From assembly GCF_015070385.1 (NCBI RefSeq), contig NZ_JADCSA010000012.1, forward strand, positions 54,439 to 118,438: a stretch of DNA of 64,000 nt. Direction: 5' to 3'. Each line of letters opens with the position of its first letter. Position 1 is the first letter of the stretch. Positions 34,987-43,913 of the stretch are shown piece after piece. The notes beneath the pieces were generated by a model, which worked only from the letters and a program-made list of their open reading frames with translations, searched no databases and was not told the DNA's origin. A program made the position numbers and the translations under genes. Origin of the DNA: Nocardioides malaquae. Its GTDB lineage: Bacteria > Actinomycetota > Actinomycetes > Propionibacteriales > Nocardioidaceae.

Positions 34987-34992
34987 ACCGTA
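34987..34992 (-). promoter_or_regulatory. -10 hexamer, leaderless esterase gene
   Basis: TACGGT on the minus strand ends 6 nt before the GTG at 34980. Confidence 0.45.
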
Positions 34993-35028
34993 GGCGATGG
35001 GCGGTGAGCCGGCAGGCGTATGGTGTGC

Positions 35029-35120
35029 GGCGTCAGACAGGGGAGCACGCCGAGCGTGCTGAGAGTGCGGACCAGCCGCAGACCCTACGAACCTGCTCCG
35101 GTTAGCACCGGCGAAGGGAG
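35029..35120 (+). promoter_or_regulatory. TPP riboswitch (THI element)
   Basis: The conserved blocks occur in order: ACAGGGGAGC (35037-35046), GCTGAGAGTGCGG ending at 35070, CCGCAGACCC (35076-35085), GAACCTG (35089-35095), GGTTAG across 35100-35105, and CACCGGCGAAGGGA (35106-35119). This is the thiamine pyrophosphate aptamer. It ends about 10 bp before the thiB ATG. Its own 3' GAAGGGAG probably serves as the ribosome-binding site, pointing to translational control. Confidence 0.97.
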
Positions 35121-35128
35121 TCACCACG

Positions 35129-36253
35129 ATGATCCTGCCTGCCCACGGCCGCGCGCCCCGCCCGCGCCGCGTCGCCACGACGGCCTCGACCGGCGTTGCC
35201 GGCCTCCTGCTGGCCACCACGCTCACCGCGTGCAGCCTGCTCGGTGGCGACTCCGGCGGCGACTCCGACTCCGACTCCGACGCCGGGTCCGGCGACGCGC
35301 CCTCGAAGGTCGTGCTGCTCACCCACAGCTCCTTCGAGCTGCCCGAGGAGCTCGTCACCCAGTTCGAGTCCGAGACCGGCCTGGAGCTGGTGGTCCGTGC
35401 CGCTGGCGACGCCGGACAGCTCGCCACCAAGCTCGCGCTCACCGCCGGCAACCCGTCGGGCGACGCCACCTTCGGCGTCGACAACACCTTCGCCTCCCGC
35501 GTGCTCGAGGCGGGTGCCCTGGCTCCGCACGAGACGACGCTGCCCGAGGGCGCCGACGACTACGCCCTCGACCAGGGTGCCGACCGGCTGGCTCCCGTCG
35601 ACCAGTCGCACGTGTGCCTCAACGTCGACACCACCTGGTTCTCCGAGCGCGACCTCGAGCCTCCCGCGACGCTGGAGGACCTGACCGACCGGCGCTACCG
35701 CGGGCTCACCGTCGTGCCGGGGGCCTCCACCTCGTCGCCCGGTCTGGCGTTCATGCTGACCACCCGGGCTGCCTTCGGCGACGAGTGGACCGACTACTGG
35801 GCCGACCTGATGGCCAACGACCTCAAGGTGGTCGACGGCTGGTCCGACGCCTACTACGCCGACTTCACCGGCGGCAGCGAGAAGGGCAAGCGGCCCGTCG
35901 TGCTGTCGTACGACAGCTCCCCGGCCTTCACCGTGACCGACGACGGTGAGGCGACGCGCACCGCCGCCCTGCTCGGCACCTGCTTCCGCCAGGTCGAGTA
36001 CGCGGGTGTCCTGGAGGGCGCCGACAACCCCGAGGGCGCGCGAGAGCTGGTCGAGTTCCTCCTGGGCGACGACGTCCAGGCCGCGCTGCCGACGGCGATG
36101 TACGTGCGCCCCGTCTCCTCGCAGGTGGAGGTGCCCGAGGAGTGGTCCCGCTTCGCGCCCGAGCCGGAGGAGTCGTGGGAGGTCAGCCCCGAGGACATCT
36201 CCGAGCAGCGCGAGGCGTGGCTGACCGAGTGGACCGAGGTCGTCACCCGCTGA
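35129..36253 (+). CDS. thiB: Thiamine ABC transporter substrate-binding lipoprotein
   Basis: A 374-residue lipoprotein with lipobox LTAC (Cys35), then an Asp/Ser-rich linker (about residues 41-55). The mature domain begins VVLLTHSSFELPEEL and includes GNPSGDATFGVDNTF and VLSYDSSPAFT, matching ThiB/TbpA-type binding proteins of the ABC thiamine importer. The TPP riboswitch immediately upstream and the thiP and thiQ genes downstream fix the role as thiamine (or thiamine precursor) uptake on the outer face of the membrane. Confidence 0.95.
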   Translation: MILPAHGRAPRPRRVATTASTGVAGLLLATTLTACSLLGGDSGGDSDSDSDAGSGDAPSKVVLLTHSSFELPEELVTQFESETGLELVVRAAGDAGQLATKLALTAGNPSGDATFGVDNTFASRVLEAGALAPHETTLPEGADDYALDQGADRLAPVDQSHVCLNVDTTWFSERDLEPPATLEDLTDRRYRGLTVVPGASTSSPGLAFMLTTRAAFGDEWTDYWADLMANDLKVVDGWSDAYYADFTGGSEKGKRPVVLSYDSSPAFTVTDDGEATRTAALLGTCFRQVEYAGVLEGADNPEGARELVEFLLGDDVQAALPTAMYVRPVSSQVEVPEEWSRFAPEPEESWEVSPEDISEQREAWLTEWTEVVTR

Positions 36254-36277
36254 TGCCGCACACGCAGGGCTGACGAC

Positions 36278-37915
36278 GTGGTGGCGCGGCGACTGGTCGG
36301 CCTGGTCGCACTCGCGGCCGGGCCCCTGGTCGTGCTCACCCTCTTCTTCCTCCTGCCCGTCGCGGGCATGGTGGGGCGCGGCTTCGTCGTCGACGGCACC
36401 CTCGACCCGGTGGGCGTGCTGGAGGTGCTCACCCGACCACGGGTGGGCCGCGTGCTCGCCTTCACCGTGCTCTCGGCCACCGCCGGGACGGCGCTCTCCC
36501 TCGTGCTCGGGCTTCCCGCCGCCTACGTGCTGAGCCGGGTGGCGGTGCCGGGACGCCGCGTCCTGCGCGCGCTGCTGCTGGTGCCCTTCGTGCTGCCGAC
36601 CATCGTCGTGGGCGTCGCCTTCCGCCAGGTGCTGGGGGAGGGCGGCCCGCTCGGCTTCCTCGGCTGGGAGCAGTCGCCGGTCGCGGTGGTGCTCGGGCTG
36701 GCGTTCTTCAACGCCGCAGTGGTGATCCGCACGGTCGGGGCGGCGTGGGAGTCCCTCGACCCACGCCCCGGTGAGGCCGCCGCGGCGCTGGGCGCCACCC
36801 CCCTCCAGGTCTGGTGGACCGTCACCTGGCCGGCCCTGCGCGGTGCCGTCGTCTCGGCCGCCTCGGTCGTCTTCCTCTTCTGCGCCACCTCCTTCGGCGT
36901 GGTGCTCACCCTGGGCGGCGTGCGCTGGGCGACGGTCGAGACCGAGATCTACCTGCTGACCACGACCCTCTTCGACCTGCGGGCGGCCGCGGCCCTGTCG
37001 ATCCTGCAGCTGGTGGTCGTGGTGGCTCTCCTGGCCCTGGCGGCCCGCTCCCGTACGCCCGTGGCCCCCGTCGCCAGGGCGCGTACGACCCCGCGGCGCC
37101 CCCGGGTCAGTGACGCGCCGGCGCTGGCGATGACCGCGCTGCTGCTGCTCTTTGTCGCGGTGCCCCTCAGTGGCCTGGTCATCGGTTCGCTGCGGGTGCG
37201 GGGCGAGTGGAGCCTGGGCAACTACCGGGCCCTCGCCGGGCGCGGCGAGCAGGAGGCCCTGCTGGTGCCGGTGACCGAGGCGCTGACGGCGTCGCTGCGC
37301 ATCGCGGTCGACGCCACCTGGATGGCGCTGGGGCTGGGTCTGCTCCTCTCCGTGGTCGTGACCCGCCGCTCCCACTCACCGCTGGAGCGGCGGCTGCGAG
37401 GTGGTCTCGACGCGCTCTTCATGCTGCCGCTGGGGGTCTCGGCGGTGACGCTGGGCTTCGGCCTGCTCGTCACCCTCGACTCGGGCCCGCTCGACCTGCG
37501 CGACTCCCCGGTGCTCGTGCCGATCGCGCAGGCGCTGGTGGCGCTGCCGCTGGTGGTGCGCACCCTGGTGCCCGTGCTGGGAGGGGTCGACGACCGGCAG
37601 CGCCAGGCGGCCGCGTCGCTGGGTGCGGGGGCGACCCGCACCTGGTGGACGGTGGAGGCGCCGGTCATCTGGAAGCCGCTGCTGGCGGCCAGCGGGTTCG
37701 CCTTCGCGGCCTCGCTGGGCGAGTTCGGTGCGACCAGCTTCCTGGCCCGCGACGAGGCACCGACCCTGCCGATCGTGATCTTCCGTCTCCTGGGGCAGCC
37801 GGGTGAGATGAACTACGGCATGGCGCTGGCGGCCTCGGTGGTGCTCGCGGTCACCACCGCCACCGTCATGCTCGCCGTCGAGCGGCTGCGGGTGCCCAGC
37901 CTGGGGGCAGTGTGA
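36278..37915 (+). CDS. thiP: Thiamine ABC transporter permease (two fused permease domains)
   Basis: The 545-residue permease carries two copies of the binding-protein-dependent transport domain. The first EAA-type loop is around DPRPGEAAAALGATPLQVWWTVTWP and the second around DDRQRQAAASLGAGATRTWWTVEAP. About 12 transmembrane helices are expected. It is the ThiP architecture, with the two halves of the channel on one chain. It starts at tandem GTG codons 25 bp after thiB and overlaps thiQ by 4 bp. Confidence 0.94.
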   Translation: MVARRLVGLVALAAGPLVVLTLFFLLPVAGMVGRGFVVDGTLDPVGVLEVLTRPRVGRVLAFTVLSATAGTALSLVLGLPAAYVLSRVAVPGRRVLRALLLVPFVLPTIVVGVAFRQVLGEGGPLGFLGWEQSPVAVVLGLAFFNAAVVIRTVGAAWESLDPRPGEAAAALGATPLQVWWTVTWPALRGAVVSAASVVFLFCATSFGVVLTLGGVRWATVETEIYLLTTTLFDLRAAAALSILQLVVVVALLALAARSRTPVAPVARARTTPRRPRVSDAPALAMTALLLLFVAVPLSGLVIGSLRVRGEWSLGNYRALAGRGEQEALLVPVTEALTASLRIAVDATWMALGLGLLLSVVVTRRSHSPLERRLRGGLDALFMLPLGVSAVTLGFGLLVTLDSGPLDLRDSPVLVPIAQALVALPLVVRTLVPVLGGVDDRQRQAAASLGAGATRTWWTVEAPVIWKPLLAASGFAFAASLGEFGATSFLARDEAPTLPIVIFRLLGQPGEMNYGMALAASVVLAVTTATVMLAVERLRVPSLGAV

Positions 37916-38982
37916 CGTCGGGGCCGGAGGAAGGAGCAGGAGTGCGCGACGAGCGACCCGGAGCAGGCGCGGCGGTGCTGCAGGTCGAGCACGTCGACGT
38001 CTCCTACGGCGGTGTCCCGGTGGTGCGCGACGTCTCGTTCGAGCTCGGGCGCGGCGACGTGCTCGCCGTGCTCGGACCCTCGGGGTGCGGCAAGTCCACG
38101 CTGCTGCGGGCCCTGGCCGGGCTGGAGCCGCTCAGCGCGGGCCGGGTGCTCCTCGAGGGCCACGACCTGCGGGGGGTGCCCACGCACCGGCGTGGGTTCG
38201 CGCTCATGTTCCAGGACGGCCAGCTCTTCGCCCACCTGTCGGTGGCCCGCAACGTCGGCTACGCGTTGCGTCTGCGCCGCCGGCCGCGGGCCGAGGTGGC
38301 GGCGCGGGTGGCCGAGCTGCTGGCGCTCGTCGGGTTGTCCGGCCACGAGGAGCGGATGCCGGCGACGTTGTCGGGCGGCGAGCGGCAGCGGGTCGCGCTG
38401 GCCCGGGCGCTCGCCGTCGAGCCACGGCTGCTCCTGCTCGACGAGCCGCTCTCCGCCCTCGACGCCTCGCTGCGCGAGAGCCTCGCCGCCGACCTGCGCG
38501 ACATCCTGCGCGCCGCGGGCACGACCGCGGTGATGGTCACCCACGACCACGACGAGGCGTTCGCGGTGGCCGACCGGCTGGCCGTCATGTTCGACGGCGA
38601 GGTGGTGCAGCAGGGGCCGATCGCCGACGTCTGGGCCCGGCCCGCGACCCCCCGCACGGCGACCTTCCTGGGCTATGCGGGCGTACGCACCGGCGCCCCC
38701 GCCCTGGTCTTCTGCCGCGCCGCGGGGGTGCGGCCGGCGCAGTGGGTGGCGCTGCGCCGCTCCGCCCTGCACGTCGACCCCCGGGGGAGCCTGCAGGCCC
38801 GCGTGCTGGCGGTCAGCTCCACCCCCGAGCAGTGGCGACTGAGGGTGCGTCTGCCCGACGTGGGTGACGCCGACGCGGTCGCGGCGCTGGACCGCCCGGT
38901 GGCGGTGGGCGAGGACGTACGACTCGTGGTGGACGCCACCCGCATGGCGCTGGGCCCGGAGCCGGGTGCGACCGCTCAGTAG
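37912..38982 (+). CDS. thiQ: Thiamine ABC transporter ATP-binding protein
   Basis: The ABC ATPase has Walker A GPSGCGKST, the Q-loop in LMFQDGQLFAHLSVARNVGYAL, signature LSGGERQRVALARALA, Walker B LLLLDEPLSALD, and the switch His in VTHDHDEAF. About 110 further residues form a TOBE-like C-terminal domain (SALHVDPRGSLQARVLAV). That makes it longer (356 residues) than the ~230-residue enterobacterial ThiQ and more like general CUT-type ATPases. The GTG start overlaps the thiP stop; an internal GTG at 37942 with GAAGGAG upstream is also possible. Its TAG stop forms the start of the next gene's -10 element. Confidence 0.92.
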   Translation: MTSGPEEGAGVRDERPGAGAAVLQVEHVDVSYGGVPVVRDVSFELGRGDVLAVLGPSGCGKSTLLRALAGLEPLSAGRVLLEGHDLRGVPTHRRGFALMFQDGQLFAHLSVARNVGYALRLRRRPRAEVAARVAELLALVGLSGHEERMPATLSGGERQRVALARALAVEPRLLLLDEPLSALDASLRESLAADLRDILRAAGTTAVMVTHDHDEAFAVADRLAVMFDGEVVQQGPIADVWARPATPRTATFLGYAGVRTGAPALVFCRAAGVRPAQWVALRRSALHVDPRGSLQARVLAVSSTPEQWRLRVRLPDVGDADAVAALDRPVAVGEDVRLVVDATRMALGPEPGATAQ

Positions 38983-38985
38983 GAT
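38980..38985 (+). promoter_or_regulatory. -10 hexamer overlapping the thiQ stop codon
   Basis: TAGGAT uses the TAG stop codon of thiQ and ends 7 nt before GTG 38993. If active it gives the PAP2-family gene a leaderless transcript independent of TPP control. Confidence 0.45.
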
Positions 38986-38992
38986 GGCGCGC

Positions 38993-40066
38993 GTGTATCG
39001 CCGCGCCTACGTAGTCATGATCGGCACGACCCTGCTGATGGGAGTCGTCGCGCTGGTCATGTCGGTCCAGCTCGACCGCACGCTCGTGGACCCCGAGGGC
39101 TTCCTCGGCCCGAGCTTCCTGCGGCTCCCGATGCTGGTCGGTGCGGCGCTGCTGGCCGACATGCTGCCGCAGTACTTCTGGACCGGCCGCGGCAAGCCGC
39201 GAGCCGGCTGGGAGGCGATGAAGCGGCGCTGGGAGACCCACTGGACGAAGGCGCGCTGGGCGTTGGTCGTCTCCGGCATCGCGTGCTTCTACGTCACCTA
39301 CGTGACCTACCGCAACATCAAGTCGCACCTGCCCTTCGTAATGGGCGAGACCAAGTACGACCGTGAGCTCCACGTGCTCGACCGGGCCATGTTCTTCGGC
39401 AACGAGCCCGCGACCGTGCTCCACTCGATCCTCGGCACCGGCATCAGCGCCCACGTCCTCTCCACCGTCTACGTGGCCTTCCTGCCGCTGGTGGCGATCA
39501 TGGTGGCGGTCTACGTGGTGTGGTCGCGCAACCTGCGTTTCGGCTACTGGTTCGCCACGTCGCAGGTGCTGATCTGGACCCTCGGCACGGCGATGTACTA
39601 CTGCCTCCCGAGCCTGGGGCCGGGCTTCCGCTACTACTGGCTCTTCACCGAGCTGCCGCAGACCGGCACCGGCGACCTGATGGACTCACTCTTCTACGGG
39701 CGCAAGAGCGTGCTGCACGACGGCGCTGAGGCGAAGGTGCAGTCCGTGGCGGCCTTCGCCAGCCTGCACACCGGCGTGACGCTGCTGTGGGCGCTGATGA
39801 TCCAGTACACGCTGCGCAACCGCTGGGTGAAGCGGTTGGCCTGGGCCAACTTCGCCGTCACCATCGTGGCGACGCTCTACTTCGGCTGGCACTACGTGGC
39901 CGACGACATCGCCGGCGTCGCGATCGCGCTGGTCTCCTTCGCGGTCGGTGGCTGGGCCTCGGGGCAGAAGTTCTCCAAGAAGGCGCTGCGGGAGGCGCTC
40001 GACGAGGTCTCCGACACCGAGCCCGAAGAGCTCGAACCCGGGCGCGACCCCGTCCCACGGGTCTGA
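38993..40066 (+). CDS. PAP2-superfamily membrane phosphatase/transferase
   Basis: Starting at GTG (VYRRAYVVM), this 357-residue protein has about six transmembrane helices. It carries PAP2 motif SLHTG in AFASLHTGVTLLW and the final motif WHYVADDIAGV with catalytic His and Asp. The long form with FLPLVAIMVAVYVVW and GPGFRYYWLF resembles the inositol-phosphotransferase/AUR1-like branch. It may act on lipid phosphates or transfer a phospho-headgroup; substrate unknown. An ATG three codons upstream (38984) is an alternative, but it overlaps the TAGGAT -10-like hexamer. The C-terminus is acidic and cytoplasmic. Confidence 0.85.
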   Translation: MYRRAYVVMIGTTLLMGVVALVMSVQLDRTLVDPEGFLGPSFLRLPMLVGAALLADMLPQYFWTGRGKPRAGWEAMKRRWETHWTKARWALVVSGIACFYVTYVTYRNIKSHLPFVMGETKYDRELHVLDRAMFFGNEPATVLHSILGTGISAHVLSTVYVAFLPLVAIMVAVYVVWSRNLRFGYWFATSQVLIWTLGTAMYYCLPSLGPGFRYYWLFTELPQTGTGDLMDSLFYGRKSVLHDGAEAKVQSVAAFASLHTGVTLLWALMIQYTLRNRWVKRLAWANFAVTIVATLYFGWHYVADDIAGVAIALVSFAVGGWASGQKFSKKALREALDEVSDTEPEELEPGRDPVPRV

Positions 40067-40101
40067 CCCACCCCTCTCCGCCTGCCCCGCCCCCACCGAC
40101 C

Positions 40102-40155
40102 GTGCGCGGCCCGTTGGTGTCATCCAGTGACATCAACAGCCCGCGCACGGCTTTT
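40102..40155 (+). terminator. Long hairpin terminator after the PAP2 gene
   Basis: A 21-position stem (40102-40122 with 40128-40148) closes a 5-base loop and has only two mismatches and one G-U pair. It is followed by GGCTTTTGGG, a short T-run. It lies 35 bp after the stop codon. Confidence 0.75.
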
Positions 40156-40341
40156 GGGGGATGGGTCAGGAACTACACGGATGTAGTTTGCAAGCCGACA
40201 CGCCGATGACTTGAAGATTTTGTGGGAAAAGTGTTTCCAGTGTGACGAAAGCGCACTACCGTTCCGCGTGGGCCTCGGACGGTGGGGAAGCCGCCCGAGG
40301 TCACACCAGCCTCGACACACCCACCCCCAGGAGTCGTCCCC
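40149..40341 (+). other. Leader region of the NlpC/P60 gene
   Basis: This AT-richer stretch holds a partly palindromic GGAAAAGTGTTTCC at 40226-40239, which could be an operator, and TACCGT at 40257-40262, which could be a -10. An untranslated leader of about 75 nt would then precede the CAGGAG ribosome-binding site at 40328-40333. I searched by eye for c-di-AMP riboswitch blocks and did not find them. Confidence 0.35.
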
Positions 40342-41709
40342 GTGCGCCAGCGCCGCCGTGCCCCACTCGTCGCCGCCGGCGTCGTCGGGGCCCTCACCTC
40401 GGTGCTCCTGGCCACCAACGTCTCCTTCGCCGACGAGCCGACCCCCTCCCGCGAGGAGGTCCGGGCCGCGCGTGACGCCGCAGACGACAAGGCACGCGAC
40501 GTCGCCGGCGTCCAGGCGGAGCTCGCCCTGGCCAACGTCGAGCTCGAGGAGTCGGCCGTGGCCGCCGCGCAGGCCTCCGAGGCCTACAACGGCGCCCTGT
40601 GGCAGCTCGAGGAAGCGCGCCGCGAGGCCGCGGCAGCGCGCCGGGCCGCGCGCAGTGCGGGTCACGACGTACGCCGCCAGCAGCGCGAGTACGGCGACGC
40701 GCTGGTGCGCTCCTACCAGGCGTCGCCGGAGATCGCGGGTGTCGCGGCCGTGCTCGACGCCGACGGCATCGAGTCCTTCGTGGAGCAGCGGGTCAGCATG
40801 GACCACGCCGTGGACGCCATGGAGGGTCGCTACCAGCAGTTCCGTGCCTCGTCCCTGGTCGCCGAGATCTCGTCGGGCCGGGCGGCCGAGAGCCGTGCCG
40901 CGGCCCAAGAGCTCGAGGCGGAGGCGCGCGAGCTGCGCGACGCCGCCTCCCGGGCCGCCGCCTCCGCTGCCACCCGCGCCGAGGAGATCGCCGCGCGGAA
41001 GTCGGAGCTGCTCGCCGAGCTCGCCGAGCTCGAGGGCATCAGCGTCGCCCTGGCCGAACGACGCCAGCGTGCGCTCGAGCAGCAGGCCGCCGAGGAGGCG
41101 GCCCGCGCCCGTCAGCAGGAGCAGGAGCGCGACGCCGAGCCCCCTGCTGATCCCCCCGCTGAGCCGCAGCCGGGACCCGCCCCGGCCCCCGCCCCGGAGG
41201 AGACGCCCGAGCCGAGGCCCGAGCTGACCCCCAGCCCCCGGCCCGAGCCCCGACCGAGCCCGTCGCCCAGCACTCCGCCGGCCCCCGCACCGGCTCCGCC
41301 GGCCCCCGCTCCGGCGCCCCCGGCTCCTGCGCCGCCCGCTCCCGCTCGCGGAGCCTCCGCCGCCGTGGCCTTCGCCGAGCGCCAGCTGGGCGAGCCGTAC
41401 GTGTGGGGCGCCGCCGGCCCGAACGCCTGGGACTGCTCCGGCCTCACCATGCAGGCCTGGGCGCAGGGCGGGAAGTCGCTGCCTCACTGGTCCGTCGGCC
41501 AGTACCGGGCGACCACCCCGGTCAAGGCCTCGGCCCTGCGGGCCGGCGACCTCGTCTTCTGGAGCTCCTCGAGCAACCCCGACACGATCTTCCACGTGGC
41601 GCTCTACGTCGGCGACGGCATGATCGTGCACGCGCCGCGCACCGGACGGCCGGTCGTCAAGGAGTCCATGTACTACTGGCGCTCGCCCAACTTCTTCACC
41701 CGACCCTGA
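40342..41709 (+). CDS. Secreted NlpC/P60 peptidoglycan endopeptidase (RipA-like)
   Basis: The signal peptide is cleaved after VSFA (residue 30). Residues ~35-270 form a long Ala/Glu/Arg coiled coil, residues ~275-345 a Pro/Ala/Glu linker with PAPAPP repeats, and the last ~110 residues the NlpC/P60 domain: Cys365 in WDCSGL, His418 in FHVALYVG and a third His in IVHAPR. This is the layout of RipA-type DL-endopeptidases that split daughter cells, with the coiled coil as an inhibitory or targeting region. The GTG start has CAGGAG 9 nt upstream. Confidence 0.93.
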   Translation: MRQRRRAPLVAAGVVGALTSVLLATNVSFADEPTPSREEVRAARDAADDKARDVAGVQAELALANVELEESAVAAAQASEAYNGALWQLEEARREAAAARRAARSAGHDVRRQQREYGDALVRSYQASPEIAGVAAVLDADGIESFVEQRVSMDHAVDAMEGRYQQFRASSLVAEISSGRAAESRAAAQELEAEARELRDAASRAAASAATRAEEIAARKSELLAELAELEGISVALAERRQRALEQQAAEEAARARQQEQERDAEPPADPPAEPQPGPAPAPAPEETPEPRPELTPSPRPEPRPSPSPSTPPAPAPAPPAPAPAPPAPAPPAPARGASAAVAFAERQLGEPYVWGAAGPNAWDCSGLTMQAWAQGGKSLPHWSVGQYRATTPVKASALRAGDLVFWSSSSNPDTIFHVALYVGDGMIVHAPRTGRPVVKESMYYWRSPNFFTRP

Positions 41710-41797
41710 GCCCCCTGGCCCGACGCTGAGCCAACGCGGATCCCACCCCGCGGCGCCGGTGTGGCTCGGGCGACGTTTCTGCTTCCCGGTGTGTCGG

Positions 41798-41803
41798 TAA
41801 CCT
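41798..41803 (+). promoter_or_regulatory. -10 hexamer, leaderless acyl-CoA oxidase gene
   Basis: TAACCT ends 6 nt before the ATG at 41810; there is no Shine-Dalgarno. Confidence 0.5.
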
Positions 41804-41809
41804 CTCGAC

Positions 41810-43870
41810 ATGGCTGACGAGAGCACCACCGCGACCCCGGACGAGACCACCGAGACCCCGCTCGGAGCGGCCTCGGGCGCTGACTCGGGTGCTGACTCTG
41901 GCACCGGCTCGGGCGCCGAGGCCGAGACCTACTCCCCGCAGGTCGACGTGGCGTCGCTCCAGGCCTTCCTCGACGGCCGTTACGCCGACGTGCGCGACCT
42001 GGTGCGCGGCAACCTCGTCAGCCACGCCGACGTGCTCGTCGACGCCGAAGCCATGAGCCGCGACGACTTCCGCGACCAGGTGCGGGACGTCGTCGTCGAC
42101 CTCGCGTCCACCGGCCAGACGGGCCTCGGCCTGCCCGAGGCGTACGGCGGTGGCGGCGACGTGGGCGCCTCCGTCGCGGCCTTTGAGACGCTGGCCTTCG
42201 GCGACCTCTCCGTCCTCACCAAGGTGGGGGTGCAGTTCGGGCTCTTCGGCGGCGCGATCCTCCAGCTCGGCACCGAGAAGCACCACGAGCGCTGGATGGC
42301 CGACATCGTCGCCGGCCGCCTCCTCGGCTCCTTCGCGATGACGGAGCGCGGCCACGGCTCCGACGTCGCCGCGGTCGAGACGGTCGCCCGCTTCGACCCC
42401 GAGACCGACGAGTTCGTCGTGACCACGCCCAACGACGCGGCGCGCAAGGACTACATCGGCAACGCGGCGCGACACGGTGAGCTGGCCGTGGTCTTCGCCC
42501 AGCTCGAGGTGGCCGGCGAGCGGCACGGCGTGCACGCCGTCGTGGTGCCGCTGCGCGTGGACGGCGAGCTCGCCCCGGGCGTACGCATCGAGGACAGCGG
42601 CGACAAGCTGGGCCTGCACGGTGTCGACAACGGCCAGATCTGGTTCGACGACGTGCGGGTGCCCCGGGAGAACCTGCTCGACCGGTTCGCCTCCGTCAGC
42701 GCCGACGGCGTCTACTCCAGCCCCATCGAGTCGCGCGGCCGGCGCTTCTTCACCATGCTCGGCACGCTCGTGCAGGGGCGGGTCAGCGTGGGTGGCGCCG
42801 GCATCAACGCCGCCAAGGTCGCCCTGACGATCGCGATCCGTTATGCCGACCGACGGCGCCAGTTCGACTCGCCGCGCGAGGGCGAGGAGCAGCTGCTGCT
42901 CGACTACGGCATGCACCAGCGCCGCCTGCTGCCGCTGCTGGCGCGCACCTATGCCCTGCACTTCGCCCAGGAGGTGCTCGTCGACGACCTGCACCGGGTC
43001 TTCTCCGCCGACCCCGATCACCCCGACGCCGGTGGGCTCGCGCGCCAGCTGCTGGAGTCGCGGGCCGCCGGCACGAAGGCCCTCGGCACCTGGCACGCGA
43101 CCCGCACCATCCAGGAGTGCCGCGAGGCGTGCGGCGGCGCCGGCTACATGAGCCGCAACCGGTTTGCCGCGCTCAAGGCAGACACCGACGTCTTCACCAC
43201 CTTCGAGGGTGACAACCACGTCCTCCTGCAGCTGGTCGCCAAGGGCCTGCTGACCGACTACTCCAGCGAGTTCGAGGAGATGGACCAGTTCGGCATGGTC
43301 CGCTTCGTCGCCGGTCTCGCGGTGGAGACGGTGCTGGAGAAGACCAACGTGCACAAGCTGCTCGAGCGCATCAAGGACGTGCTCCCCGGTGGCAGCAGCG
43401 ACGAGTGGGACCAGGAGGCGGGGCTGCTCGACCCCAACTACCAGCTCGCCATGCTGCGCTTCCGTGAGGAGCACATGATCGGCGGGGTGGCGCGCCGCAT
43501 CCAGGGCCGGGTGCGCAACGGCGAGCACCCCGGCGAGGTGCTGAGCCGGGTCCAGGACCACGTGATGGCCACCGCGCGCGCCCACGTCGAGCGCCTCGTG
43601 CTCGAGGCCTTCGTCGACAAGCTCGCCACGATGCCCGAGGGTGACGACAAGGTCGCCCTCAACCTGCTCTGCGACCTCCACGCGCTCTCCACGATCGAGG
43701 CCGACCGCGCCTGGTTCATGGAGCACGGCCGGTTGACCGTGCAGCGGTCCAAGGCGATCACCGCCGAGGTCAATGCGTTGTGCCGCAAGGTCCGCCCGAT
43801 CGCGGTCGACCTGGTCGACGCCTTCGGGGTGCCGAAGGAGGTCCTGCGGGCAGAGGAACTCATCGGCTGA
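41810..43870 (+). CDS. Acyl-CoA oxidase/dehydrogenase family protein
   Basis: A 686-residue flavoprotein of the acyl-CoA dehydrogenase superfamily, with the oxidase-like length and domain set. A low-complexity acidic N-terminus (residues 1-45) is followed by the alpha domain, the FAD/substrate motif FAMTERGHGSDVAAVET, the central beta domain (KLGLHGVDNGQIWFDDVRVPR), and ECREACGGAGYMSRNR plus TTFEGDNHVLLQL, where the Glu is the likely catalytic base. The extra C-terminal helical domain matches ACOX proteins. It catalyses the first beta-oxidation step, probably passing electrons to oxygen. Confidence 0.9.
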   Translation: MADESTTATPDETTETPLGAASGADSGADSGTGSGAEAETYSPQVDVASLQAFLDGRYADVRDLVRGNLVSHADVLVDAEAMSRDDFRDQVRDVVVDLASTGQTGLGLPEAYGGGGDVGASVAAFETLAFGDLSVLTKVGVQFGLFGGAILQLGTEKHHERWMADIVAGRLLGSFAMTERGHGSDVAAVETVARFDPETDEFVVTTPNDAARKDYIGNAARHGELAVVFAQLEVAGERHGVHAVVVPLRVDGELAPGVRIEDSGDKLGLHGVDNGQIWFDDVRVPRENLLDRFASVSADGVYSSPIESRGRRFFTMLGTLVQGRVSVGGAGINAAKVALTIAIRYADRRRQFDSPREGEEQLLLDYGMHQRRLLPLLARTYALHFAQEVLVDDLHRVFSADPDHPDAGGLARQLLESRAAGTKALGTWHATRTIQECREACGGAGYMSRNRFAALKADTDVFTTFEGDNHVLLQLVAKGLLTDYSSEFEEMDQFGMVRFVAGLAVETVLEKTNVHKLLERIKDVLPGGSSDEWDQEAGLLDPNYQLAMLRFREEHMIGGVARRIQGRVRNGEHPGEVLSRVQDHVMATARAHVERLVLEAFVDKLATMPEGDDKVALNLLCDLHALSTIEADRAWFMEHGRLTVQRSKAITAEVNALCRKVRPIAVDLVDAFGVPKEVLRAEELIG

Positions 43871-43900
43871 GACGCCCACCGTCTGAGGGATGACTCTCCC

Positions 43901-43906
43901 TACGGT
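43901..43906 (+). promoter_or_regulatory. -10 hexamer, leaderless mRNA of 43914 gene
   Basis: TACGGT ends 7 nt before ATG 43914. It favours that start over ATG 43890. Confidence 0.45.
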
Positions 43907-43913
43907 GGTCACC

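Noticed and set aside
40236-40262. CRP-like site TGTGA-N6 before the NlpC/P60 gene
   Set aside because: Only the left half matches the TGTGA-N6-TCACA consensus; the right half (CGCAC) does not.
40149-40341. Possible c-di-AMP (ydaO-type) riboswitch upstream of the NlpC/P60 gene
   Set aside because: Actinobacterial cell-wall hydrolase genes often carry one, and GGTGGGGAAGCC looked suggestive, but the conserved CCGAACCCGUCAGCU and GGGGUGAAUC blocks are missing.
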